The position numbers were made by a program, and so were the translations under genes. This document shows, piece after piece, positions 1-7,687 of a stretch of 45,626 nucleotides of DNA (its first letter is position 1; each line of letters starts with the position of its first letter). The stretch is from an uncultured Oscillospiraceae bacterium. GTDB lineage: Bacteria; Bacillota; Clostridia; Oscillospirales; Oscillospiraceae. The notes under the pieces are model-generated. The model did not search any database, had not been told where the DNA came from, and saw only the letters and a program-made list of their open reading frames with translations. The stretch lies in contig CAJUPS010000017.1 in NCBI GenBank assembly GCA_910588045.1, positions 1 through 45,626 on the forward strand, written 5' to 3'.

Positions 1-3000
1 CGGGCCTATGCGGAGAAGGCCAAGACCTGCCACCCGGAGGAGGACCCGGAGGGCTTCCTCCAGCTGCGGCAGGCGTATCAGGCGGCGCTGGCCTGGGCGG
101 AGAATGGGGAGCCCGCCGCCGGGCTGGAGGCGTTCAGTCCGGAGAGGACTGAGCCGGAGGACGCGGGCTGGTCGCTAAGCGAGAAACCGGCGTTCTGGGA
201 CGAGGGGCCAAACCCCTTCGCGGAACACCCGGCGGCGGTGGCCTTCCGGGAGCTCTACACCGGGAAGCGGCGGAAGGACCCCAAGGCATGGATGGACTAC
301 TTCACCTCCGGCGATTTCCTGGATGTGGCCTGGGAGCGGCGGTTCGCGGGGCTGCTGCTGGAGGAGGTGACCCGACTGGAGGGGGAGTATCCGGTCAATA
401 AAGAGTTTTTGAGCTGTCTGTACATCGCCTATCAGTTCACGGTCAACCGCCAGCGGGAGTTTCAGATGATGGAGTGGGCCCAGTTCGACGGGCAGGAATT
501 GATCTTTGAAATTGCTAAAAAGGCACCGGTGCCCAAGGCCCCCAGAGGCAACGAGTGGGCGATGTCCGTCAGCTTCCAGGAATACCTCCGCATGGTCCAC
601 ATGGCGGAACATGGAACCTGGAATGAGAAGAAAATTGGACAGTGCAGTGAGATTATCGGCCACTACGCCGCAGGCTATATAACTGATAAGTGCCAGCAGA
701 GGGGAGATATGGATTATGAGCGTCATCCCGCCGGGCTGCGGCTGATGATCCATTTTTTCCGGCGGGACGGCCTGCCGGATGAGCTGTACCGCATCCTGTG
801 GGAGAAGCTGGACTTGAAGACTGCCCTCATGGGCCGGGCGAAGATCCTCTATGGCCCGCTGCGGGAGCTGGCGTTGGAGCGATTGCCGGAGCTGGCGGGA
901 CAGCAGAAGGTGAGCTTTGCCCAGCTACGGAAGGACTTTACCGACTATGCTGTCAGCACTTACAAGAAAAGCGGTGAACACACAACCGATGAGGACATTC
1001 AGAGAACTGATGCCTTCTTCGCCCGGGAGGACTTCCAGCAGGCTCTATTGGATCGCCGGTTCATAGAGGAGGATATGCTTCACTCCGGGATAACGGAGGC
1101 CCGCTGCGACTACTTCCTCCAACGCATCATCCGGTTTTATAAGGAGCACAAGGATGCTCCCTGCGCGCAACGGGTCAAAGATCGGGCCAGGGAGATGCTG
1201 GGCTATCAGGACTTAGCCGACCGGCTATTGAGAGACAAAAATGCGGAACTGGAAGAGATCAGACCGACGCTTACAAGTCCTCCCTTCTTTCGCCACTGGC
1301 TGAACACCGGCTTCTACCATACCCAGGATCGAGAGACGAAGCAGCCTCTGTTGGACTATTTGAATCAGAAATTGCCCTATCTGCCGGAGTGGAGCCGAAA
1401 GTTCCTGGATGTAAAAGATGGTGAGGTTCCTAGCCCTGAATCCGTTGACTGTACTCTGGGCGATGATACGATCGAGGTCCGCTTCCATCTCCGCCACATG
1501 AGTTTTCTGCTGAATGGAGAACAGATTTACCGTCCCTGTCTCCCTTGGGAGCGGGTATCGGCACTGAGGAACACAGATACATTCTTTTTCCTACTGCCTG
1601 TCACCACGGAACCCTACAACCAGTACGAAGCTGTGAAAGCGGAGATCCTTCGCCGCCTGGAGAATACCGCCGCCCCGGAGGGGGGCAGGCCCGTTATCGC
1701 CGCTTGCCTTGCCGACCAGGTCTGCGGCCTTCCGGCGCCTGACGCGGTGGTCTTGAGACCAGCCTTTGCCCACGATGAGGAGGAAGGGGAGGAGCCCCTG
1801 GAGGCGGCGGAGACCCTGCCGCCGGAGAGCGTTCTTCCCTTTGAGGTGTTTGCCGAGAACACAGAGCTGCTATATGTCTGCACCTGGTTCCAACAGGACG
1901 GAGTTCTGGCCCTTTTTCAGCAGACGCCCTATGGAAAGCGGATGGTGGAGGGGAGCAAATTTGAGGAGATCAAGGACGCTCAGACCGCTGTGACCCTGGC
2001 GAAGCAGCTTCTGGATGAGCAGCTGAATCCCAAGGGATTTCCCCTGAGAGAGCTGAAGGTTCCGCCGGAGGCAGTCTACGCTCAGTGGGACTATGCCGTC
2101 CGCAGCAAGGACAAGGACCTTCCGCCCCTCTGGAGCACTCCGGTGGAGCTCCACGGGGAGGCTGTCACGATGGAGAAATTGGAGGAACTGCTGACCCTCT
2201 TTTCCACAGGCCGAATGGAGCGGCTGGAGTGGTCCTGGAAGTGCGCCTTCCCGGCGGACGAGCCGCCCATGGACTATGAGCCCCGGCGCTCCCTGGTGCT
2301 GATGAAGAACGGCGGCTGGTATGCCTGCCTCTACTTCGACGATTTCTGCGCCGAGAGCTATGCCCTGCTGGAAAAGCCGGAGGTATACGGCAAAGATAAA
2401 TTCCAGTCGGAGCGTATCCCCTTCGGCAAGGGGCATCTGTACCGCCATGTACTCCACCGGAGCTTCTTCACCATCCGGCGGCATCTGGAGAAGATTTTCT
2501 CCCAAGTGAGTTGGCCCAACAACGTGAAACCTATGGCGGGCCGCATTTGGAGCTATCCCATCAGCGTGGACCATGGGCGGACGAAATATAACCTGGACAA
2601 GCAATTTCTGGGCGGTTTCCCCATGGAGCGGGCCCGCAACCGGCCCGACGCCCCCTTCTATTTTTATGAGTATCCAAACGCCGCTGTCCGGGTGGATGCG
2701 GACGGGAGCGCGGTCACTCTGGAGGTGACGGAGGGAAACCGGGCCAGACTACAGCGGCTTATGGCGGAGTTCCTTGCGGGAGAAGAGCAGAGGTTCCGGC
2801 TCACCTGGAGGAAGACCGTGGGGAAGCGGTGGCATATCGTCCTGACGCGGGACGGCGGGCGGTTCCTCATGGCCTGGATCCGGGAGGACAAGAAAACGGT
2901 GGAGTTCCACGTGGCGGACAAGTGGACGTATATGGACGTGGAGGGGAAGAAGTACCCCAAGGACACCTTCCTGGGCAAAGTCACCCCCGCCTATCTCATC

Positions 3001-3165
3001 CACGGTCTGCCCGCCCTGCGGAACGCGCTGGATCTGCTGCTGGCGAACATGGATCATCCGGAGCGGGTCACGAGCCCCATTGGAGAGTACGCCTGGGAGA
3101 AGCCCGGCAAGCCCCGGCCCTATGAAGTGCTGTGGGCGGAGCTGGTGGGGGACGAAGCAAAATAG
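1..3165 (+). CDS. J-domain-containing protein, 5' end outside the window
   Basis: The reading frame is open from base 1, so the N-terminus lies outside the window; at least 1,054 residues are present. The first visible residues (about 1-35) look like the end of a J domain: a His-Pro-Glu in place of the canonical His-Pro-Asp, then a helix with FLQLRQAYQAAL. J domains stimulate the ATPase of Hsp70 (DnaK); the changed tripeptide suggests that activity may be weak or lost. The remaining ~1,000 residues are rich in Trp, Glu and Arg, have no signal peptide or membrane segment, and I do not recognise a domain in them. A GTG at 238 could be mistaken for the start, but the coding pattern clearly continues upstream. 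Large proteins of this kind occur in Oscillospiraceae next to membrane proteins like those at 7688-12122. The function is unknown. Confidence 0.8.
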   Translation, partial: RAYAEKAKTCHPEEDPEGFLQLRQAYQAALAWAENGEPAAGLEAFSPERTEPEDAGWSLSEKPAFWDEGPNPFAEHPAAVAFRELYTGKRRKDPKAWMDYFTSGDFLDVAWERRFAGLLLEEVTRLEGEYPVNKEFLSCLYIAYQFTVNRQREFQMMEWAQFDGQELIFEIAKKAPVPKAPRGNEWAMSVSFQEYLRMVHMAEHGTWNEKKIGQCSEIIGHYAAGYITDKCQQRGDMDYERHPAGLRLMIHFFRRDGLPDELYRILWEKLDLKTALMGRAKILYGPLRELALERLPELAGQQKVSFAQLRKDFTDYAVSTYKKSGEHTTDEDIQRTDAFFAREDFQQALLDRRFIEEDMLHSGITEARCDYFLQRIIRFYKEHKDAPCAQRVKDRAREMLGYQDLADRLLRDKNAELEEIRPTLTSPPFFRHWLNTGFYHTQDRETKQPLLDYLNQKLPYLPEWSRKFLDVKDGEVPSPESVDCTLGDDTIEVRFHLRHMSFLLNGEQIYRPCLPWERVSALRNTDTFFFLLPVTTEPYNQYEAVKAEILRRLENTAAPEGGRPVIAACLADQVCGLPAPDAVVLRPAFAHDEEEGEEPLEAAETLPPESVLPFEVFAENTELLYVCTWFQQDGVLALFQQTPYGKRMVEGSKFEEIKDAQTAVTLAKQLLDEQLNPKGFPLRELKVPPEAVYAQWDYAVRSKDKDLPPLWSTPVELHGEAVTMEKLEELLTLFSTGRMERLEWSWKCAFPADEPPMDYEPRRSLVLMKNGGWYACLYFDDFCAESYALLEKPEVYGKDKFQSERIPFGKGHLYRHVLHRSFFTIRRHLEKIFSQVSWPNNVKPMAGRIWSYPISVDHGRTKYNLDKQFLGGFPMERARNRPDAPFYFYEYPNAAVRVDADGSAVTLEVTEGNRARLQRLMAEFLAGEEQRFRLTWRKTVGKRWHIVLTRDGGRFLMAWIREDKKTVEFHVADKWTYMDVEGKKYPKDTFLGKVTPAYLIHGLPALRNALDLLLANMDHPERVTSPIGEYAWEKPGKPRPYEVLWAELVGDEAK

Positions 3166-3286
3166 CAGGCTCGCCAGAAAGTAACCCAAATGCCATTTTC
3201 CCCATAAAAAACCATGCTGCAACCCGTACGTAGTTGCGGAATAGTTGGTGGCAGTAACATGGCCTGATGCCATAAAATCACCCCAC

Positions 3287-3303
3287 AAGGAGGTGATCTC
3301 ATG
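3287..3303 (+). promoter_or_regulatory. Near-perfect Shine-Dalgarno and ATG ahead of the permease frame
   Basis: AAGGAGGTGATC is a 12-base match to the anti-SD end of 16S rRNA and sits 2 bases before an ATG at 3301. That ATG is in frame with the permease starting at 3511, and a terminator-like hairpin (3335-3371) lies inside the first 24 codons. It may be a leader peptide or a conserved intergenic element rather than the permease start. Confidence 0.45.
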
Positions 3304-3334
3304 GCTACTTTTGACAGCTCTCTTCGCAAAGAGT

Positions 3335-3371
3335 GCAGGCGCTGTTGTCTCAGACCAGCGCCTGCATTTTT
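3335..3371 (+). terminator. Rho-independent terminator
   Basis: A perfect 10-bp stem (GCAGGCGCTG / CAGCGCCTGC) with an 11-base loop is followed by ATTTTTC. It would end transcription from the J-domain gene, or attenuate transcription entering the permease gene. Confidence 0.75.
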
Positions 3372-3510
3372 CATTTATCATAGTCTGCTGGGGCCGCAAC
3401 GACCCTTGAAAATTTTGGCCGCAGCCGCACATTTTGTCATTTCATCCGTTAAACATGATAGAGGACACGAAGGAAGGGAGACCATGGCGCTGGACTTGGA
3501 GGGAAATGGT

Positions 3511-4719
3511 ATGAAAAATTTCGGCACTCTGTATTGGTACGAACTGAAAAAGCTGTTGAAGCGCAAGCTGGCGTGGATTATGGTGCTTGTAATAGCTGCG
3601 TTTATGGCCTATACCGCCAGACCGGTCAGCAATTCAGGCGGCGCCAACTTCTCGCTGACAGACCGGGCCGGGAATACCATAAGTAAATATGTCTCCGTGG
3701 CGGAGCAGAGGGAACGGATCTCCGAGGGCCAGCAGAGCATCAGCGGGCAGGTCATGGATGAACGGTTCTTTCAAAATGTGCGGGAGGCGTCCAATGGAAA
3801 CGGCCTGTATATCATCAAGGAGCATTTGGAGCAGGAAAGCTACTTCTACCTGGTCGATAGCAGTTACTATGATCCATACGACATGATCGCATATCTGGCG
3901 GAGCTTGACCCGGCGGAAACCTCTGCGGAGGATTTTTACCGGAACCGCCAGGAAACGATTGAAAGACAATATGGCGGGCGTACCGATGGGGAGATTGCCT
4001 ATTTGCAGAACATGGAGGCACAGGTTGAAAAACCGTTTGTTTATCGTTACATCAGCGGGTATCAAGATATTTTGGCAGACGTTTTTGGGCTGTCCAACGT
4101 AATACCGTTGGTGGCGGCGGTATGCCTGTGCGGTGTGTTTTCCGAAGAAAAGCGCACACGGGCGGATGCCTTGATACTCAGCAGCAGACAGGGACGGTTC
4201 CCGCAGTATCTGGCGAAGATGCTGGCCGGGGGCACCGTCATATTGGCGGCGACGCTCCTGGTGATTGGAGCGGATGCTGCTGCCGTCCTGCTGACGCAGG
4301 GCTGGGCCGGATTTGACGCAGCCCTCCAGCTTGAAAATCTGAATAGCAGTCTGCCCATCTCCATAGGACAGGCAATGCTGATGATGCTGGGCCTGCTGCT
4401 ACTCTACGGCCTGTTATGCGGCGGAGTGACCATGCTGTTCTCCGCATTCACGCAGAATACGGTTGCGGCCCTCGCTGCCCCTGTCCTGCTGATGATCTGC
4501 CAAGCGTGGCTGCGGCTGGATATGCAGGCGGCGGAGTATCTGCCCAATCAGCTGTTCAATACGATCCCATCGCTTCACAATAGGAATCTGGTAAATCTCT
4601 TTGGGCGCTATCTGAACAATCTGCAATTCGGCTTTGTCCTGTATGGCGGTCTTGCTGTGGTGCTGCTGGCCCTGTGCTGGCTGGGCTGGCGGCGGGGAGA
4701 TCATCCTTGTGCTGGATGA
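3511..4719 (+). CDS. ABC-2 type transporter permease (orphan)
   Basis: A 402-residue integral membrane protein. One membrane segment lies near residues 19-35 (LAWIMVLVIAAFMAYTA), then a ~170-residue external region, then about five segments packed in the C-terminal half. This is the layout of ABC-2 permeases that export drugs, peptides or lipids with a separate ATPase. I chose ATG 3511 because GGAGGG lies 7 bases upstream and the N-terminus MKNFGTLYWYELKK is typical; ATG 3484, also with a good SD, would add nine residues. No ATPase gene lies next to it, which is unusual because these proteins work as pairs. The frame runs directly into a decayed region, so the last residues after WLGWRRG may not be original. 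Confidence 0.75.
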   Translation: MKNFGTLYWYELKKLLKRKLAWIMVLVIAAFMAYTARPVSNSGGANFSLTDRAGNTISKYVSVAEQRERISEGQQSISGQVMDERFFQNVREASNGNGLYIIKEHLEQESYFYLVDSSYYDPYDMIAYLAELDPAETSAEDFYRNRQETIERQYGGRTDGEIAYLQNMEAQVEKPFVYRYISGYQDILADVFGLSNVIPLVAAVCLCGVFSEEKRTRADALILSSRQGRFPQYLAKMLAGGTVILAATLLVIGADAAAVLLTQGWAGFDAALQLENLNSSLPISIGQAMLMMLGLLLLYGLLCGGVTMLFSAFTQNTVAALAAPVLLMICQAWLRLDMQAAEYLPNQLFNTIPSLHNRNLVNLFGRYLNNLQFGFVLYGGLAVVLLALCWLGWRRGDHPCAG

Positions 4720-4817
4720 ACTGGCGGACTGTCTGGCCAGCGGGATGGACGCGGAGGCGGCATACGAGGTCAAGGAGTCGGAGGAGTGTATCCGGCGCTT
4801 CGCCGCTTTTACAAAAC
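4720..4817 (+). other. Decayed coding-like stretch between the permease and an orphan promoter
   Basis: In frame 2 this reads as a plausible acidic protein fragment (including DELADCLASGMDAEAAYEV and ECIRRFAAFTKLDFW) with no start of its own. I do not recognise the family. It looks like the remnant of a gene that once followed the permease, cut off by the promoter segment at 4818. Confidence 0.3.
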
Positions 4818-4864
4818 TTGACTTTTGGGCCGAATACCGATATGATAAGGGTAGCATATCGGTA
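4818..4864 (+). promoter_or_regulatory. Strong SigA-type promoter overlapped by a 10-bp inverted repeat
   Basis: TTGACT (4818-4823), a 17-bp spacer and TATGAT (4841-4846) form a near-consensus promoter. A perfect inverted repeat, TACCGATATG (4835-4844) and CATATCGGTA (4855-4864) with 10 bases between, covers the -10 box and the predicted start of transcription, so it resembles a repressor operator. No intact gene follows; the sigma remnant below starts inside it. Confidence 0.6.
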
Positions 4865-5130
4865 GGCAGTCCTGTGTCGCGGACGGTATCCTGCATAACG
4901 ATCAGGACGCGGAGGATTCGGTTCACAATGCCTTCCTGCGGATCATCAAGAAATTTTCCAGGTTCCAGGACACACCGGTCAAGGACCTGGTTTGGCAGGT
5001 CGTCGTGATCGCCAGAAACGAGGCCATCTCTCTCCAGTGGAAGAAGAAGGACTCCGTGAAAATCCGCCTCCTCGCTGCGTCAAGCATGGTGAGGGGCGGA
5101 TTTTCATTTTTGGAAGGAGCTTGTCCTTAG
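4855..5130 (+). pseudogene. ECF-type sigma factor remnant (region 2 only)
   Basis: Frame 1 reads ILHNDQDAEDSVHNAFLRI, then a helix ending with VVVIARNEAISLQWKKKDS. This is the sigma-70 region 2 pattern (D-AED-V-AFLRI, then a segment like VIIARNEAI). There is no start codon, the residues before region 2 are missing, and the frame ends at TAG 5128-5130 with no region 4. The terminator at 5059-5111 lies inside the frame. I read it as a deletion remnant. An intact gene of the same broad family is present at 17295. Confidence 0.55.
5059..5111 (+). terminator. Rho-independent terminator
   Basis: AAAATCCGCC-T-CCTC (5059-5073) pairs with GAGGGGCGGATTTT (5091-5104) with one bulge, followed by CATTTTT. 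It closes the decayed unit that follows the promoter at 4818. Confidence 0.65.
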
Positions 5131-5227
5131 CCAATCAGGAGAACCAGGTACAAGCCGAAGAACGCTATTTCTAACAGACACTTCCATATCCAATCATTTT
5201 AATGTTATCAATAGGAGGAACCCCAAC

Positions 5228-6235
5228 ATGAACTGTTTACACAAAAGCAAGACTCTGTGCGCTCTGATTCTGGCCCTGTGTCTGACCCTCGCTGGCTGCG
5301 GCGGCGGGCCCAAGCAAGAAGCGGCGGACTCAGCGGAGGAGGCAACAGTCCATTTCCTCACGAACCTGCAAAACGGCGAATTTGACCAGGCGAAGACCTA
5401 TCTGGACGAGGGCAATCCCCTTTTGACCATTTTCCCCGTGGAAGAGGGCGAGACCGCCCCGGAGCTGGACGCCGTGTACCGGCAGTTCCGGGAGAAGATG
5501 TCCGGGCTGACCTTCCGTGTGGCGGATGAGGGCGCCGTGGGCAACAGCATGGTGTATATTGCCGCCGCCCAATATGACTTCCGCTCGGCCATCAACGAGG
5601 CGATGCTGGCGGCCATGGAAGCCCAGTGCCGGGGGGACGGGGACGCTTTTGCGGACTACGCCGGATGGATGAGCCAGGGCATTGCCAATGCAACGATGGG
5701 CGAGGAGAGCACCGTCCGGGCCATGGCGGTGGATAAAAAGGGTGGCTATATCATCGACCACCGGGGCTATACGGATCACGATTTTATGAACCTGTTCACC
5801 GGCGGCTTCTACGACTATACCGACTTCCAGATGGCCGTATGCACTAACACCATGGACGGCGTGGAGCATACCTACTACTTTGCCGCGTTAGGCGACGAGA
5901 TCATCGCCTGCATTGAGGAACTCACGGAGTCGGACGAAAACGGGGAATTGGATGCTGATACCATAGCGGGTCTGAATGAATTTTACACCCAGGCGGCCCA
6001 GCAGACGCCCGGCATATATATGGGAGTCACCAAGGATGGCAGCCAGGTCGTCACCCATGTCGGGATCGATTTCCAGACGGCGGATCAGAATGCGCTGGTG
6101 AACTCCGGCATGGTCAGCGGCAGCTACCAGGGCAACATGGCGGACGGCAAGCTCAGCCTCTCCGCTACGGTCAGCGAGTTTGAGAAAAGTGGGATGACAT
6201 GTACCATCACGCCAGTATATGGGGCGGCGGAGTAA
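5228..6235 (+). CDS. Secreted lipoprotein of unknown function
   Basis: A 335-residue protein with a lipoprotein signal peptide: a basic start, a hydrophobic core and the lipobox LAGC with Cys24 as the lipidated residue, so it should be anchored on the outer face of the membrane. Residues about 35-150 (beginning EEATVHFLTNLQNGEFDQA) resemble the alpha/beta fold seen in DUF4878/NTF2-like lipoproteins, but I am not sure of the family. The rest is acidic, with repeated Tyr-rich beta-like stretches. ATG 5228 is preceded by AGGAGG about 9 bases away. It sits alone, downstream of the decayed region, and no partner can be named. Confidence 0.8.
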   Translation: MNCLHKSKTLCALILALCLTLAGCGGGPKQEAADSAEEATVHFLTNLQNGEFDQAKTYLDEGNPLLTIFPVEEGETAPELDAVYRQFREKMSGLTFRVADEGAVGNSMVYIAAAQYDFRSAINEAMLAAMEAQCRGDGDAFADYAGWMSQGIANATMGEESTVRAMAVDKKGGYIIDHRGYTDHDFMNLFTGGFYDYTDFQMAVCTNTMDGVEHTYYFAALGDEIIACIEELTESDENGELDADTIAGLNEFYTQAAQQTPGIYMGVTKDGSQVVTHVGIDFQTADQNALVNSGMVSGSYQGNMADGKLSLSATVSEFEKSGMTCTITPVYGAAE

Positions 6236-6254
6236 GACGCTCGTTTCCAGACCG

Positions 6255-6329
6255 GATGTATTCACTGGCATGGCGGTCCTATCCGGCGTGATTGCTCTTG
6301 TGCTTGCGAGAACCGGCCGGAAAAAATGA
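6255..6329 (+). pseudogene. Fragment resembling a C-terminal membrane anchor tail
   Basis: Reading from 6255, the DNA encodes a short hydrophobic stretch (GMAVLSGVIALVLARTGRKK) followed by TGA. A membrane segment ending in Arg/Lys and a stop is the usual tail of wall-anchored surface proteins, but no LPXTG motif or upstream frame remains. It is probably the end of a deleted gene. Confidence 0.25.
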
Positions 6330-6414
6330 AGCGGTCAGGCAAGCGGATTTGAGGATAGGGAAGAAAGAAGTAATTAGAGTTTATCGGCTGATGAAAAAGT
6401 GGAGGCGTAACTTT

Positions 6415-7557
6415 ATGGCAATTGATCTGGTAAGCGATATACCGTATTTCCAACTGACAAATTCTCAACGGGTTTGTATGGGCCTGACCCCAGTGGAACC
6501 CGGATGGGAGTGGATGCGCACGACCCAGGAAGGCAAGGAGGGCTGGAAGTGTTGGATTTGTTTTGATGGGGATATTATCCGCAAAAGGCTTTTGGTAGGA
6601 CCGGAAACCTACATTGAAAGTACCCTGGAAGAACAAACGCTGGAGGGGCGAACGGTCATTCTGTCTCGAAATGGCCGGGGCAAGGCCAGGCCGATTTCCC
6701 TTATTGACTTAGAACGCCGTCCATTGGGGATGCACTTGCATTATCGCGGACGACAACATCAGTTCTCCATAGAACACATGGATAGCGGCCGCATCTATTA
6801 CAATGCAAAGTTAGATACGAAAATGCCGTCAGATTTGAAGGAATTTGCGGATTGGGCCAGGCGCTGGGAAGCAGAAACGACGCCAACAGATATGGAAGAA
6901 CTGACAATGCTGCTGTGCCTGCAAAAGCGCCAGAAACTGCCCTATCGTGAAGGAGACTTCTTTCGTTATCCCTTGGGACGGCGGCAGTTTGGGTATGGAC
7001 GTATTCTGCTGGATTATAACAAACAGCGCAAACGCAAGGAGCCGTTTTGGGATATTCTGAAAGGCGTAAGTCAGCGGCCTTTGTTGGTTATGCCTTATCG
7101 GATTATCAGTGATTATTCTAATCTTTTACCGGAAGAGCTGCGGGACTTACCTACTATGCCATCCTTTTACATGGAAGACCTTCCTATTGCGGCGGGAGAT
7201 TATCCAATCGTGGGGAATCTGCCTCTGGAGGCAGATGAATTAGACTTTCCTATCCATTATGGGAGGAGTATTCCCTGGCAGAAGGAACCCAAAGTGGTCT
7301 TCCAATGTGGAACGGTTTTCCGGGAATTGGAGGGAGCGGAGCCGCTGCAATACTGTGACCATTTTCAAAATTGGGGCGTAGCACAAGAAATATTCCAAAG
7401 CCGTTACACTTTGGAGCGCTGCATTGCCGACAATAACAACAGTGTTTATTGGACTGAGCATGGGTACAAGCTGCGTAGCCCCGCTTTTCGCCCCAATTTG
7501 GAGAAAGTTTGTGAACAAATGGGAGTGAACATAAAAGACCTGCCAGCTAAACTATAA
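6415..7557 (+). CDS. Imm26-like domain protein (possible immunity protein)
   Basis: A 380-residue cytoplasmic protein. Residues 179-198 contain GDFFRYPLGRRQFGYGRIL, the characteristic opening of Imm26-type domains (GD-F--PL----YG-G-IL), a family linked to polymorphic toxin systems. The ~178 residues before it and the last ~80 are not recognised; the N-terminal part has many paired Arg/Trp residues. I chose ATG 6415 because GGAGG ends 9 bases upstream; an in-frame TTG at 6292 lacks support and overlaps a remnant. Codon use is more AT-rich than in the neighbours, which fits transfer. No toxin gene is adjacent, so an immunity role is inference from the domain only. Confidence 0.7.
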   Translation: MAIDLVSDIPYFQLTNSQRVCMGLTPVEPGWEWMRTTQEGKEGWKCWICFDGDIIRKRLLVGPETYIESTLEEQTLEGRTVILSRNGRGKARPISLIDLERRPLGMHLHYRGRQHQFSIEHMDSGRIYYNAKLDTKMPSDLKEFADWARRWEAETTPTDMEELTMLLCLQKRQKLPYREGDFFRYPLGRRQFGYGRILLDYNKQRKRKEPFWDILKGVSQRPLLVMPYRIISDYSNLLPEELRDLPTMPSFYMEDLPIAAGDYPIVGNLPLEADELDFPIHYGRSIPWQKEPKVVFQCGTVFRELEGAEPLQYCDHFQNWGVAQEIFQSRYTLERCIADNNNSVYWTEHGYKLRSPAFRPNLEKVCEQMGVNIKDLPAKL

Positions 7558-7687
7558 TCTAGCTATCAGAATAGGCGGGTTTGTCAATGCTTCCCTGGAA
7601 GGTCCTTATGCGCAGACCGAACGGATCTCGGCATGGGAGCACCGCAGTAGATTTGAAAAAGACAGTATGCAAACGGAGGGGTTCATC

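Noticed and set aside
175..753. Open frame on the minus strand overlapping the J-domain gene
   Set aside because: It mirrors a well-supported coding region on the other strand, is Leu/His/Pro-rich and has no SD; it is a shadow of high-GC coding DNA. The same applies to all other long antisense frames inside strong genes.
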